Both the position numbers and the translations under genes were made by a program. The notes below the pieces were generated by a model. The model worked only from the letters and a program-made list of their open reading frames with translations, was not told where the DNA came from and did no database searches. Source: Fragilaria radians (Eukaryota > Bacillariophyta > Fragilariophyceae > Fragilariales > Fragilariaceae). Taken from it: a stretch of DNA of 16,805 nucleotides. This document shows, piece by piece, positions 1 through 7,861 of this stretch (position 1 is its first letter; each line of letters opens with the position of its first letter). The stretch spans positions 1 to 16,805 of the forward strand of contig CAAAJI010000093.1 of assembly GCA_900642245.1 (NCBI GenBank). Direction: 5' to 3'.

Positions 1-286
1 AAGGAAGCGATGTCCTCGATAACTTTAGAATTAAAAAAATTAATTCTGGATTTAAATCGGCTAAATATTTAAAAATCTTAAAGGATTCCAAGTATTTTCC
101 AAATCGGCCATCAAAACAACAAGTGTGCACTCATACATGCACTTTGTAGGAGTGTATATGTAATCTTAACTTTCAATATAAATCTCATGAAAGTTTCATA
201 TCCTAGCAAATAATCTATTTATTACTAAACTAGAAGTCGACAATAGTGATGGAGATAAGTTTATTTTCTGAATGGTTATTCATTAA
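1..286. other. Gene-free left edge, no recognised feature
   Basis: AT-rich sequence with no ORF of note on either strand. On the minus strand it lies just past the stop of the helicase remnant, so it could be the 3' flank or 3' terminal part of that element. I see no clear Helitron end (a CTRR terminus preceded by a short hairpin). Confidence 0.5.
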
Positions 287-893
287 TCACAGGTATCTCA
301 TCATTTTAATTTTAGAAATCACTTCAGAATATACAACATTATGAAGATTATCATCATTTGATCCAGTTTTTAGCTCACTCTGATCTATATCCTTACCTCT
401 TGACAAAGCCACATACAGCTGCCCTTGTATGAGCAGTAGTGTTTCCAAATATACACCTAACTTTATCAAGGACTGTCCTCGTGACTTTTTTTGTAATATT
501 ACAAAGGCACCAATGGCAGGAAACTAAAAAATAAAATGTAATAGGCCATCTTGGACCATCACAATGAGAAGCGATTCTAGGTATCAAGCCTTCCTATCAT
601 GCATAATTGCCTTGTACAAGTTTACCTCTTAATCGATTTCTGGATTGTTAAAAGCTGCATTCTACTTTCTTTTTAGAGTCCTCTTGACGGATTTAGATTT
701 TCTGAGGAGAATTAAAAATTATCCATTTTAAGTCAAACGGGAAGTCCTGAAAGTAATATTGTATTTGAAATCCAAAATGGATAACTCCATCTTCTTCTGC
801 ATTAACAAATTTTGCTCTGAAGGAATGAAAGGTATCTCCAATTACAAGATTCAAAACGTTTCTGTTTATCATCATTGCAGCCTCATTTTTCAC
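287..893 (-). pseudogene. Decayed PIF1/Helitron-type DNA helicase, C-terminal part
   Basis: Read on the minus strand, three frame-broken pieces follow the order of the C-terminal half of PIF1-family (Helitron) helicases. The piece at 893-693 contains KNEAAMMINRNVLNLVIGD and a following YFQDF stretch, like the NxxVLNxxPGD...YLQDF region before the late helicase motifs. Around 690-640 an NPSRGL-like and RMQLLTIQK segment appears. At 587-540 LIPRIASHCDG is readable, then after a frameshift FPAIGAF and KSRGQSL. The last piece (469-287) has GQLYVALSRGKD at 424-390, the conserved final helicase motif (usually GQLYVALSR), and ends in a stop at 287. Family knowledge: such helicases unwind DNA, and Helitron versions are fused to a rolling-circle nuclease, which is not present here. 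At least two frameshifts and stops make it non-functional. A stand-alone PIF1 origin cannot be excluded. Confidence 0.8.
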
Positions 894-1521
894 AGAAAGA
901 TTGACATTGCTAAAACACTTAGGAAACCAATCTTAAGTTGGTACCATATGGCATTACATTCAGGTACACAACAAACAGAAGGAACAATACGTTCACATCT
1001 GATATGGCCAGGACTCCGCAAAGATGTTGAAAAACATATCAAAGCTGTCACCAATGTCAAAGGTGTAAAAATCCCTTAAAAAATGCGGACATCTAGTTTT
1101 AAAAGATATTGGCCAAAATCCTTGGGAAACAATCTGTGTTGATTTAATAGGGCCATTCACCATTCCAACAAAGCATGGAAAAGAATTTACTTTACTTGCG
1201 CTCACAAAGTGTGATCATGAAACTAGCTGGTTTGAAGTGGCTGAAATTCGGAATAGAACATCCAAAGGAACTGCGAAAATATCAGTCCAAACATGATTCT
1301 GCAGATATCTACGCCCAAAAAGGTGCATTAGTGACAATGGAAATGAATTCCTTGGTAAAGAGTTCCAAGAACTTTTACAGTTGCATGGGGTAAACTCAGT
1401 TGCACCAGCTTTAAAAAAAAAGCGAAAGCTAATTTTATAGAACTTTTTCACCGAGCTTTAGGGAACATGCTCCGTTCTTACCGACTGGAAGACCATGATT
1501 TTTATTCCAAGATCAGGACAA
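889..1521 (+). pseudogene. Ty3/gypsy retrotransposon integrase fragment (zinc finger plus catalytic core)
   Basis: The start matches the same region of the element at 2194-4889 (TLRKPILSWYH at about 914-946, also at 4417-4449). The H2C2 zinc-binding region follows. A one-base shift near 1045 hides the CHQC pair, which is readable in the next frame. The core then reads WETICVDLIGPFTIP (first Asp at 1141-1143), EFTLLALTKCDHETSWFEV, a stop, SDNGNEFLGKEF (second Asp at 1333-1335) and, after another shift, NFIELFHRALGNMLRSYRL (Glu at 1440-1442). Spacing of the last two acids fits the D,D-35-E signature. Integrase would insert element cDNA into the host genome. This copy has at least two frameshifts and one stop. 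It is cut on the left against helicase sequence and on the right, near 1522, against host-gene sequence. Confidence 0.85.
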
Positions 1522-1567
1522 AATTATCCTACAACTGTGACAGAGGAGGTTGTGCATCAGAATGTGA
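1522..1567 (+). pseudogene. Fragment of the 3' end of the gene at 7862-8536
   Basis: This short block matches 8454-8498 nearly base for base and encodes LSYNCDRGGCASEC, against LSYNCDGGGCASEC (residues 199-212) in the intact gene. It is read in the same frame as the integrase C-terminal piece before it, so the two are fused in frame until a TAG at 1571-1573. The left junction shares AATTATCC with the parental gene. Confidence 0.85.
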
Positions 1568-2043
1568 TTGCTAGCAGTGCCTTCATTGTCATCGGAAGTC
1601 TCGTCATTGGAGATAGTGTGTCCTTGTTTAGGAATTGAAAATTTGACGTTCTGCCAATATCAAACGAAAGCTCAATCATTTGGTTGTAAGACCATTCCCG
1701 CTGAAATTGGTTTACTAACTAAATTGACAGAATTAACATTTCAAAGGGAAAACAACGCCGATTTAATCGTTGGAAGTATTCCGGATACTATTGGTAACGT
1801 GACTAAACTGCAGCACCTAAATTTTGGATCCAATACGTTGACGGGAACAATACCATCATCCCTGGGTGGTCTAACTAAGCTAACCTTTCTATACTTTGGA
1901 GAAAATATCCTAGCAGGATCGATTGAGATCCTAGCTAACGTTTCACTCTCGCAACTTTACTATCTAAACTTTGGTTCGAACTCTTTCAACGGGGCCATTT
2001 TGTCTTCCCTCTCTCTGATGATAAGCTTAGAACTAATTGACAC
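1568..2043 (+). pseudogene. Truncated duplicate of the leucine-rich repeat gene (parent at 9398-10531)
   Basis: Bases 1568 to about 2041 align without gaps to 9434-9907 of the intact LRR gene, at about 93% identity by eye. The copy lacks the promoter, the start codon and the first 12 residues, which include part of the signal peptide. It keeps the Cys cap (CPCLGI) and the first four or so LRRs (LNFGSNTLTGTIPSSLG type). After LELID the match stops abruptly and the frame runs through unrelated sequence to a stop at 2155. The retained part is still open, which suggests a fairly recent event or residual constraint. With no own ATG near the start and no upstream regulatory DNA, it is most likely dead. 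Confidence 0.85.
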
Positions 2044-2193
2044 CAGACACTTATCTGACTTACATCCAACTTTCTTGACCATGATCCTGAGTTATTTCCA
2101 ACTAAAGTCAGTTAAGTTGACTGTATCCCTTTCTGAATACGCCTCCAAATTTTGAAGTTTAATAATTCCCTAGTCCCTATCAGGCAACAAGAC
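2044..2193. other. Unassigned segment between LRR copy and left LTR
   Basis: This 150-bp stretch is neither LRR sequence nor recognisable integrase. It carries the last 37 or so codons of the frame that began in the LRR copy (stop at 2153-2155). It could be the remaining 3' part of the integrase-bearing element, or older host DNA. Confidence 0.4.
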
Positions 2194-2546
2194 TGTCACG
2201 AGGTAAATCCTAAACCGGCATAAATATGTAGGTTTCTCCTTTTAATAAGGTTTAAAGGAAGTTAAGCTCTAAAAGAGAGAAACCTATTACTAGGTTTCCT
2301 ATTTAGATATTAAAAGAGAAACCTAAGTTTCTCTTTTAGAGATTAAGGGAGAAACCCATTTAGCAAGTTCTCCTTTCTGAACAAGAAGAACAGCAATGAA
2401 TCATTGATGATCAGGTCAGAAGGTTCTCTTCAATAAGAACCTTCTGTATTCTAGAATTTAGAATAATTACCCTTTCTTATAACTTCTTGTTAATTGCCAT
2501 TTTTGCAATTCTTCAATTTTCTTCTACTTACTATATCTTAATCCTA
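2194..2546 (+). repeat. Left LTR of the Ty3/gypsy element
   Basis: It starts TGTCACGAGG and pairs with the right LTR starting TGTCGTGAGG at 4507. Near-continuous similarity runs to AATCC at about 2545. Beyond that the two copies diverge, so the true end may lie further on, for example at a terminal TATACA at 2564-2569. It lacks about 33 bp present in the right copy (near 4568-4605). It carries an ATAAATA motif near 2222, possibly a TATA element, and several inverted GAGAAACC/GGTTTCTC motifs. Confidence 0.85.
2311..2338 (+). promoter_or_regulatory. Perfect 12-bp hairpin in the left LTR
   Basis: TAAAAGAGAAAC and its exact reverse complement flank a CTAA loop. It sits next to a second, smaller inverted repeat (AAACCTA/TAGGTTT with loop TTAC, 2280-2297). 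Both are kept in the right LTR, which suggests a structural role in the LTR RNA or DNA, such as RNA folding or polyadenylation. The role is inference. Confidence 0.6.
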
Positions 2547-2727
2547 TAGGTTAAGTCATAGTGTATACAATTTCTTGGGGATACAGATTCAACCTGAGGC
2601 AACAAGCATCCGCAGCAAAATTGATAAGTGATTCCAGCGGGTTCAAGTTCATTGAAACATGCTTTCAAAGATGGTACCACAAAAGTTACGCTAATTTGAA
2701 ACGTGAGTCACCGAAAATCTGAAATTT

Positions 2728-3242
2728 CAAGCCCCAATCCCTTTGTATCCGGAACCAGACAAGACAAAGTTGGACGTGGATAAGACGAAGGTCAAGCGTT
2801 GTAGAAACCCAGCACAAACAACATTGAGCATCTACAAAACAGCCTATACCCCATGGACGGGTCATATGGTTGAAGGGTACTGTAAGTTCTGAGCAACGCC
2901 TGACGAGTACACGCATCAAGCCCTGTTAAACGTCAACAAACGGGTGGGGGCTGTTATACTGCTCTTAAGTCAAATGCCACTGGCTAACTGCCAGAAGGTC
3001 ATCACGGGAATGATGAGTAATTTGAGACTGCCCTAAAGTCTTTTGCCCTTAAGTACTGTCTTATGATAGCAAGGCAGGAGAAGGAGCACTTCATGAATCA
3101 AAATGTAGGATTGCCTAGCAATCAGCTTTTGTTGGCTTTAAGTACTTACCCTACTTGCCAGGAGTTGGAAATAAATTTGACTCCGATGACATCAGGGAGA
3201 TGCTTTACAATGCTCTTCCTTTGTACGTGTACACTATAAAAA
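2728..3242 (+). pseudogene. Ty3/gypsy gag fragment
   Basis: The frame from 2728 reads QAPIPLYPEPDK, then RNPAQTTLSIYK, TPWTGHMVEGYCKF, a TGA at 2890-2892, and DEYTHQA. After a shift near 3020 it reads FETALKSFALKY, EKEHFMNQNVGLPSNQ, and after another shift near 3143 FKYLPYLPGVGNKF and DIREMLYNALP. The pattern is that of a retrotransposon capsid (Gag) protein, which packages element RNA. This is judged from general Gag character and its place after the LTR, not from a named match. No CCHC zinc knuckle is left, because the next sequence is already protease. At least two frameshifts and one stop make it non-functional. Confidence 0.65.
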
Positions 3243-3590
3243 CTATTCTACTCAATAAAGTACTCAGAGATACAGGTTGAAATAGAACAATCATTAAGCG
3301 AAACAGCCTGCCAAATAAATGCTGTGAATCCCGGAAACAGCTCAATGAAGTCTCCTGCAGGAAAATTCGTTACTATATACGATATTCCTTTGCAGTCTTC
3401 ATTACCAGAATTTGCTCCAAGTCGCAAAATTAACTGGAACGTAGCTGCGGATGACACAGCGCAACAATCAAAATATGATATGATTATTGAACGTGATTCA
3501 CAAATCATGCTTGGAACGGATATTATATTCTCCACTAAACATTTGAAGTGGGATGGAATTGCAATTCCAATGCGTGCACCAAACGCAAAT
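3243..3590 (+). pseudogene. Retropepsin-like protease fragment, active-site half missing
   Basis: The open stretch contains SLPEFAPSRKINWNV, then DDTAQQSKYDMIIERD, then LGTDIIFSTKHLKWDG and AIPMRAP. The YDMIIGRDLL..LG.D.IF pattern is the C-terminal half of the Ty3/gypsy retroviral-type aspartic protease, which cuts the Gag-Pol polyprotein. The family Gly in IIGRD is Glu here. No D-T/S-G catalytic triad is found upstream, so the N-terminal half was lost where gag meets protease. It is followed directly by late reverse-transcriptase sequence. Confidence 0.75.
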
Positions 3591-4503
3591 TTGTCTCAAT
3601 ATCCCAACTAATCGTTGGACTTGACTTTGTGAGAGCTTACCTAGATGATGTTCTGGTAGCCACAAAGGGTCCTTGCAAAGAACACCTTCTAAAGTTGGAA
3701 CAATTTTTGAAAAGCAGGACACAGCTAACCTTTGTATAAATGTTGAAAAATGTACTTTTGCTACGCAAGAGTTTGAATATTTTGGCTATCTGGTTACCAC
3801 AGCCGGAATTCACCCACTTCCTTCTAAGGTGGAAGCAATATTACAGCTCAAGGCGCCAAAGGCCTTAAAGCAACTGTTTTCATTCTTGGGCCTAGGGAGC
3901 TACAATCATGATATGCGGAAGCAAAGATTGCATCTACTCGCACCATTGACAGAGGTTACAAAAGTACCTTGTGGTAGTAAGACTTCCAAACGGACAGAGG
4001 CTCAAGACAAAGCTTTCAAGGAAGGAAAAAGGTCATTACACAAAATGCCTTACTTAAACACAACAGTGTCTAAATCTCCGCGCATACAAAGATGGCGCTG
4101 GACCATTGAAGAGTTTGGTCCAACAATAGAGTATATCAAAGAACCACGCAATGTGGTAGCTGATGCTCTAAGCAGATTAGACACTGAAGTGTCATCAACT
4201 ACTGCAAGCTCAAAGCAAATAGCTGAGCTTTATGAAAACACGGATGATAAGAGTCTACAAGATTTAGACTATCCATTGAGTACTCAAATCATAGCTGAAC
4301 ATCAGCGTAAAGATCAAACACTGATTCAGCACCAACAGCATCAACCGCAGTATTTCTCCAAAACAGTTGATGGACATGATGTCACCTTATTCATCAATAA
4401 GATGTACATTCCTAAAACACTTAGGAAGCCAATCTTAAGCTGGTACCACACAGTATTACAGCACCCAGGTATCCAATTAACAAAACAAATCATGAGAGGA
4501 AGC
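3588..4503 (+). pseudogene. Ty3/gypsy pol remnant: reverse transcriptase, RNase H and integrase start
   Basis: The segment begins inside RT with QLIVGLDFVRAYLDDVLVATKG. YLDD (about 3639-3650) is the YxDD polymerase motif. After one frameshift near 3715 a single frame runs from 3673 to 4536: NVEKCTFATQEFEYFGYLV, HPLPSKVEAILQLKAP, FLGLGSYN and HLLAPLTEVTK, the usual thumb and connection of gypsy RT. RNase H is reduced to its ends: AFKEGKR is joined in frame to WRWTIEEFGP and NVVADALSRL, and the middle with its acidic residues is gone. The integrase N-terminal region (TLRKPILSWYH...HPG) breaks off at about 4490, where it runs into the polypurine tract and right LTR. RT and RNase H would make element cDNA, but with the fingers and RNase H core deleted this copy is inactive. 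Confidence 0.85.
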
Positions 4504-4506
4504 AAA
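4494..4506 (+). promoter_or_regulatory. Polypurine tract before the right LTR
   Basis: GAGAGGAAGCAAA is 12/13 purine and abuts the TGTC start of the right LTR. This is the expected position for the primer of plus-strand cDNA synthesis. It also marks where the integrase sequence was cut off. Confidence 0.6.
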
Positions 4507-4889
4507 TGTCGTGAGGTAAATCCTGCACAGGCATAAATATGTAGGTTTCTCCTTTTAATGAGGTTTAAAGAAAAGTCTAACAAACAAGAAGTTCTCCTAT
4601 TAGGAAGTTAAGTCCTAAAAGAGAGAAACCTATTAATAGGTTTCCAATTTAGATATTAAAAGAGAAACCTAAGTTTCTCTTTTAGAGATTAAGGGAGAAA
4701 CCCATTTAGCAAGTTCTCCTTTCTGAACAAGAAGAACAGCAATGCATTCTTGATGATCAGGTCAGAAGATTCTCTTGAATAAGAACCTCCTTTATTCTAG
4801 ATTTTAGAATAATTACCCTTCTCATAATTTCTTGTTAATTGTCATTTTTACAATTCTTTATTTTTCTTCTACTTACTACATCTCAATCC
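4507..4889 (+). repeat. Right LTR of the Ty3/gypsy element
   Basis: Direct repeat of 2194-2546 with scattered substitutions and about 33 extra bases (near 4568-4605). It starts TGTCGTGAGG. Similarity ends near AATCC at 4889, and no clear CA terminus or target-site duplication can be set. The divergence between the LTRs suggests the insertion is not very recent, unless the two LTRs come from different copies. Confidence 0.85.
4657..4684 (+). promoter_or_regulatory. Perfect 12-bp hairpin in the right LTR
   Basis: Same TAAAAGAGAAAC stem and CTAA loop as in the left LTR. The neighbouring small inverted repeat is AAACCTAT/ATAGGTTT with a TA loop (4625-4642). Relative to the left copy, both its stem and its loop have changed in a way that still permits pairing. 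Confidence 0.6.
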
Positions 4890-5575
4890 ATTCTAAGTTG
4901 TTTCTTAACTACTCAAACCACTCAACATTGTCAACCAAAGTGGTCCTTCAAGAGAAAGCATCTGTTCTGGCACTTATCATTTCAATTGTCCTGAAAGCTA
5001 ATTTTATAAGAGAACTTCGACATGAAAATCAGAATACATTAACTCCTTTCGAGAAAACAATGTATCGATGTATTGATATCATGAAGTTCAAGAATACATA
5101 ATTGAAACATTTTTTCATTTAGGAACTCCAGGTGATTCTTGTTAATACTCCGAATAATCCAACGGGGGATACTCCGAGATCATTGGAAAATTCTGACATG
5201 TATTGTTAATTAGTTCTACAAGGAACTAAAATCCGAATTTTCTGCTGTAGGATCTACGATGTGGTTCTATGTAGGTATTGCTTTCAAATATTCTTTGTAA
5301 AGGTGAAGTCATGATTCTTTATTTTTCGCTAAAACTAAACAGGGGGAGTCCCAGAAAAACTCCCACATGTTACAAACTATATGGATCAACGTTTTGAACA
5401 TCAACATGGGTATTCCTGGACGGTTTGGACTATGATGATTACCCTCGAGATTCGACGAGATTCAACAAGCATTATCCAATGATATGCGAGCCGGAATGCG
5501 AACTCAGCTTCTCGAACATCAATCACATCTCACAAAATTTAAATTCTAAAAGAATCATCAAATCACATTTCCATC
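4890..5575. other. No supported gene
   Basis: Mixed sequence downstream of the retrotransposon. A short open frame at 5425-5655 begins only with TTG and resembles nothing I know. AATACTCCGA and GATACTCCGA are repeated at about 5143 and 5168. I cannot assign these. Confidence 0.4.
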
Positions 5576-5842
5576 ATGACCAAGATATCCGATGCAGAAA
5601 CTTCAGCTTTGACCGGAAAAAATATGAAGGATTTTACCAGAAAGGCATCCACTAACGATGCCCCGGAGCATAATGATACATTCTCCCAAATCGAGCCTCA
5701 TGCACTTTCATTTGTTTCTCCGGGACTTGCGGCAGATGTACTACACGACCATGACGGATTGCTAGCCACAGCAGCTCCAGATTCCACGTCTCATGTATCC
5801 CATCCCATGTCAGAATCAGTAGGTATGCATCATGTAAAGTAG
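5576..5842 (+). CDS. Weak hypothetical ORF, 88 residues
   Basis: It opens at an ATG and reads MTKISDAETSALTGKN, then a His/Asp/Ser-rich, low-hydrophobicity tail ending MHHVK and a TAG. There is no signal peptide, membrane segment or motif I recognise. It stands alone between mobile-element debris and a long gene-poor stretch, with a minus-strand frame of similar length overlapping it (5652-5966). It may be a chance ORF or the remnant of an element protein. Confidence 0.2.
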   Translation: MTKISDAETSALTGKNMKDFTRKASTNDAPEHNDTFSQIEPHALSFVSPGLAADVLHDHDGLLATAAPDSTSHVSHPMSESVGMHHVK

Positions 5843-5970
5843 TTAGTCCCCAAGAACAAATGATATGTTTAAAATTTTGCGAGAGAAAGAATAATACAAA
5901 AACAGCAGCGAGTTTTCGGAATTCAACCTGTGACAAATGTCGGTTGGCGATGTGTCTTGACAACAATAAA

Positions 5971-7861
5971 AAGTAATGTTATTTAGTTGAGAATGCAGAA
6001 TAAATAAGTGTCATGACAATTTATCACGAGCAAGTGGGTAACCCCACTATAGCACCATATTTTTTTATAGTTAATTAGGTAACTTCTTGTGATCGACTGA
6101 ACACGGCCTAGAATTCCGAATATCAATCAATTAAAATATTTTGGTAGGATCCAGCCATTTACTTTTCGTCTTTCTACTATCAAGGAATTAGTATGTCATG
6201 CACTCCCTTGAATATGAAAGTCATAAGCCATGCCGTTTCCAATCAATTTCGGCTACGGCATAATTACTATTCTCGTTGAAAGGGTTACCTCAATTAACTT
6301 GCAATTTCTCATTCAACAATTGATGCCAAGAATAGATCAGTAGCTGGCTGTATGTTTTTTGCAGAGCATCACAATATCTGTAATGATCAAAGTTATTTCA
6401 CTTTGTGCTACACAAATGAATTGAATGGGAGGTCCAGAAAAGAAATGTTGGCTTTGAGGTCTTAACTTCTGTTCATTGTTTCTAAAGTTTTTTTCAAATT
6501 CTGTTGTTCACTTCTTAAAAGGTGATCAACAATAAATTGCTGAAATATCTTTCACTCATAAATATATCTATATACTGAACAGATGATTTCAAAGCAATCT
6601 TACGTTGCTTCATCTCAACAATTCTCCAGACTTGTCTTCCCGGCGGAAAGAAACGTGGAAATGGCAAAGCATGATGTGCAGGATAAGCCCCATTGATTCG
6701 TAGAATCTTATCTTGATGTCCTCAAAGAATAGAGTGCACCTTCACAATAAATTGTAAGAACACTTATTTTTAAGTACTATATCTAACGCTTCTCCTTCTG
6801 TTTACTAGTCTCATTTCTCCAGACCGTCATAGCCTTCTGTGATTCTTCAACAAATAATTTTCAAACAATCAATATTTGTGATCCACTCCAATACCCTATA
6901 TATCATCAGAAATACTTGAACCCATGACTTTCATTTTTAATTGTAAACATTTAAGATTCATCTTTACATAAACCAAGGAAAGAACAGATGTATGGACAAA
7001 ACTTCTTCTTGAGTTTCTCCCAAGACAAAGCAGTATTTCTGTATTTATTAAAGTTTGTATTGCAACTCTTCACAATTTCAAAAAGAATTTTTCCTATACT
7101 TCCAATCAAGTCATTTGACAATACCATTGCTTTAAATGTGTCAACTGATTAAAATCAACTATCTTCAGTATTTTTGTTCCTTTTTCTGTCTTGTCATCAA
7201 ACACATCAGAAGTCTTGAGACTCAAAATCTTTCCACATCCTTGGTTCTGAATGCTTAGCCTTAGCAGAACCTTTCTGTCTCCAAGTTTTCCATTCATTTT
7301 TTCTCCATGTTACAAATCTGCGTTTGTCCAAGCCGTCATTGCCTTTTGAAATTCTTAACCAAACCAAACTAATTATAATCAAATTAGTATTTTTGGTGGT
7401 TCACTCCATCCAGCAGGACTGTAGCTACTTATGGAACAGATGATGCTTTGTATCTTCTGGGTTGTTTTCCTTCTGGAACAATCATTCCATTTATATTCAG
7501 AATGATACTTGGTTTATTAGTTGCTAGCAAAGATAAGAAGTAGCCACCTCAAAAGCTGATAAAATTTGAAGTCTTCAATCACAACGAATATCAGAATTCA
7601 TGAAATGAATATAATTGAGGATAATTTCCATCTTGAGCCTCAAAATTACCAATTGTATGAGGAAGCTTACCATTCACCCTGTATGTGGAAACACCATCCG
7701 ATTCAAGTTAAATACAGCAGTTGTAGTACTAAATAAATAAAAGTCAACTTGAGTTGAGCCCTCAGTGTGAGCAAAAAACAACATGGATAGAGATACCACC
7801 GTAGCGTCCGAGACAGTACAAAAATTAACACACAATTCAATCAACGCTTCGTTGAGTGAAT
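5971..7861. other. Long gene-poor stretch with a diverged minus-strand repeat
   Basis: No convincing gene on either strand. On the minus strand short coding-like pieces occur: an open frame at 7297-7106 (containing KVLLRLSIQNQGCGKILSL), and a QKAMTAWTN / QKAMTVWRN pair near 7350 and 6835. The DNA around 6817-6890 and 7326-7408 is recognisably similar. Further pieces ILNINGMIVPEGKQPRR (about 7510-7460) and ILRINGAYPAHH (about 6705-6670) may also be related. These look like two decayed copies of an unidentified repeat or gene family. Confidence 0.35.

Larger units (their letters stand above)
2194..4889 (+). mobile_element. Internally deleted Ty3/gypsy LTR retrotransposon
   Basis: Two related direct repeats (2194-2546 and 4507-4889) bracket fragments in the order gag, protease, reverse transcriptase, RNase H, integrase start. 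That is the Ty3/gypsy order. The internal region is only about 1.95 kb, against several kb for a complete element, because stretches between domains are missing: gag C-terminus to protease active site, protease to most of the RT fingers and palm, the middle of RNase H, and nearly all of integrase. A purine-rich tract sits immediately before the right LTR. Frameshifts and a stop in gag and the missing catalytic parts mean it could not move by itself, though it could be a non-autonomous derivative. The target-site duplication is not visible, since the right LTR end is unclear. Confidence 0.85.

Noticed and set aside
1567..1568. Junction between the two host-gene pieces as a spliced exon join
   Set aside because: The source sequence after 8498 and before 9434 does not give a GT-AG intron matching the join; a deletion fits better.
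2576..2594. TGGGGATACAGATTC as primer-binding site of the LTR element
   Set aside because: It starts with TGG and lies shortly after the left LTR, but its complement does not give a normal tRNA T-loop and the LTR end is uncertain.
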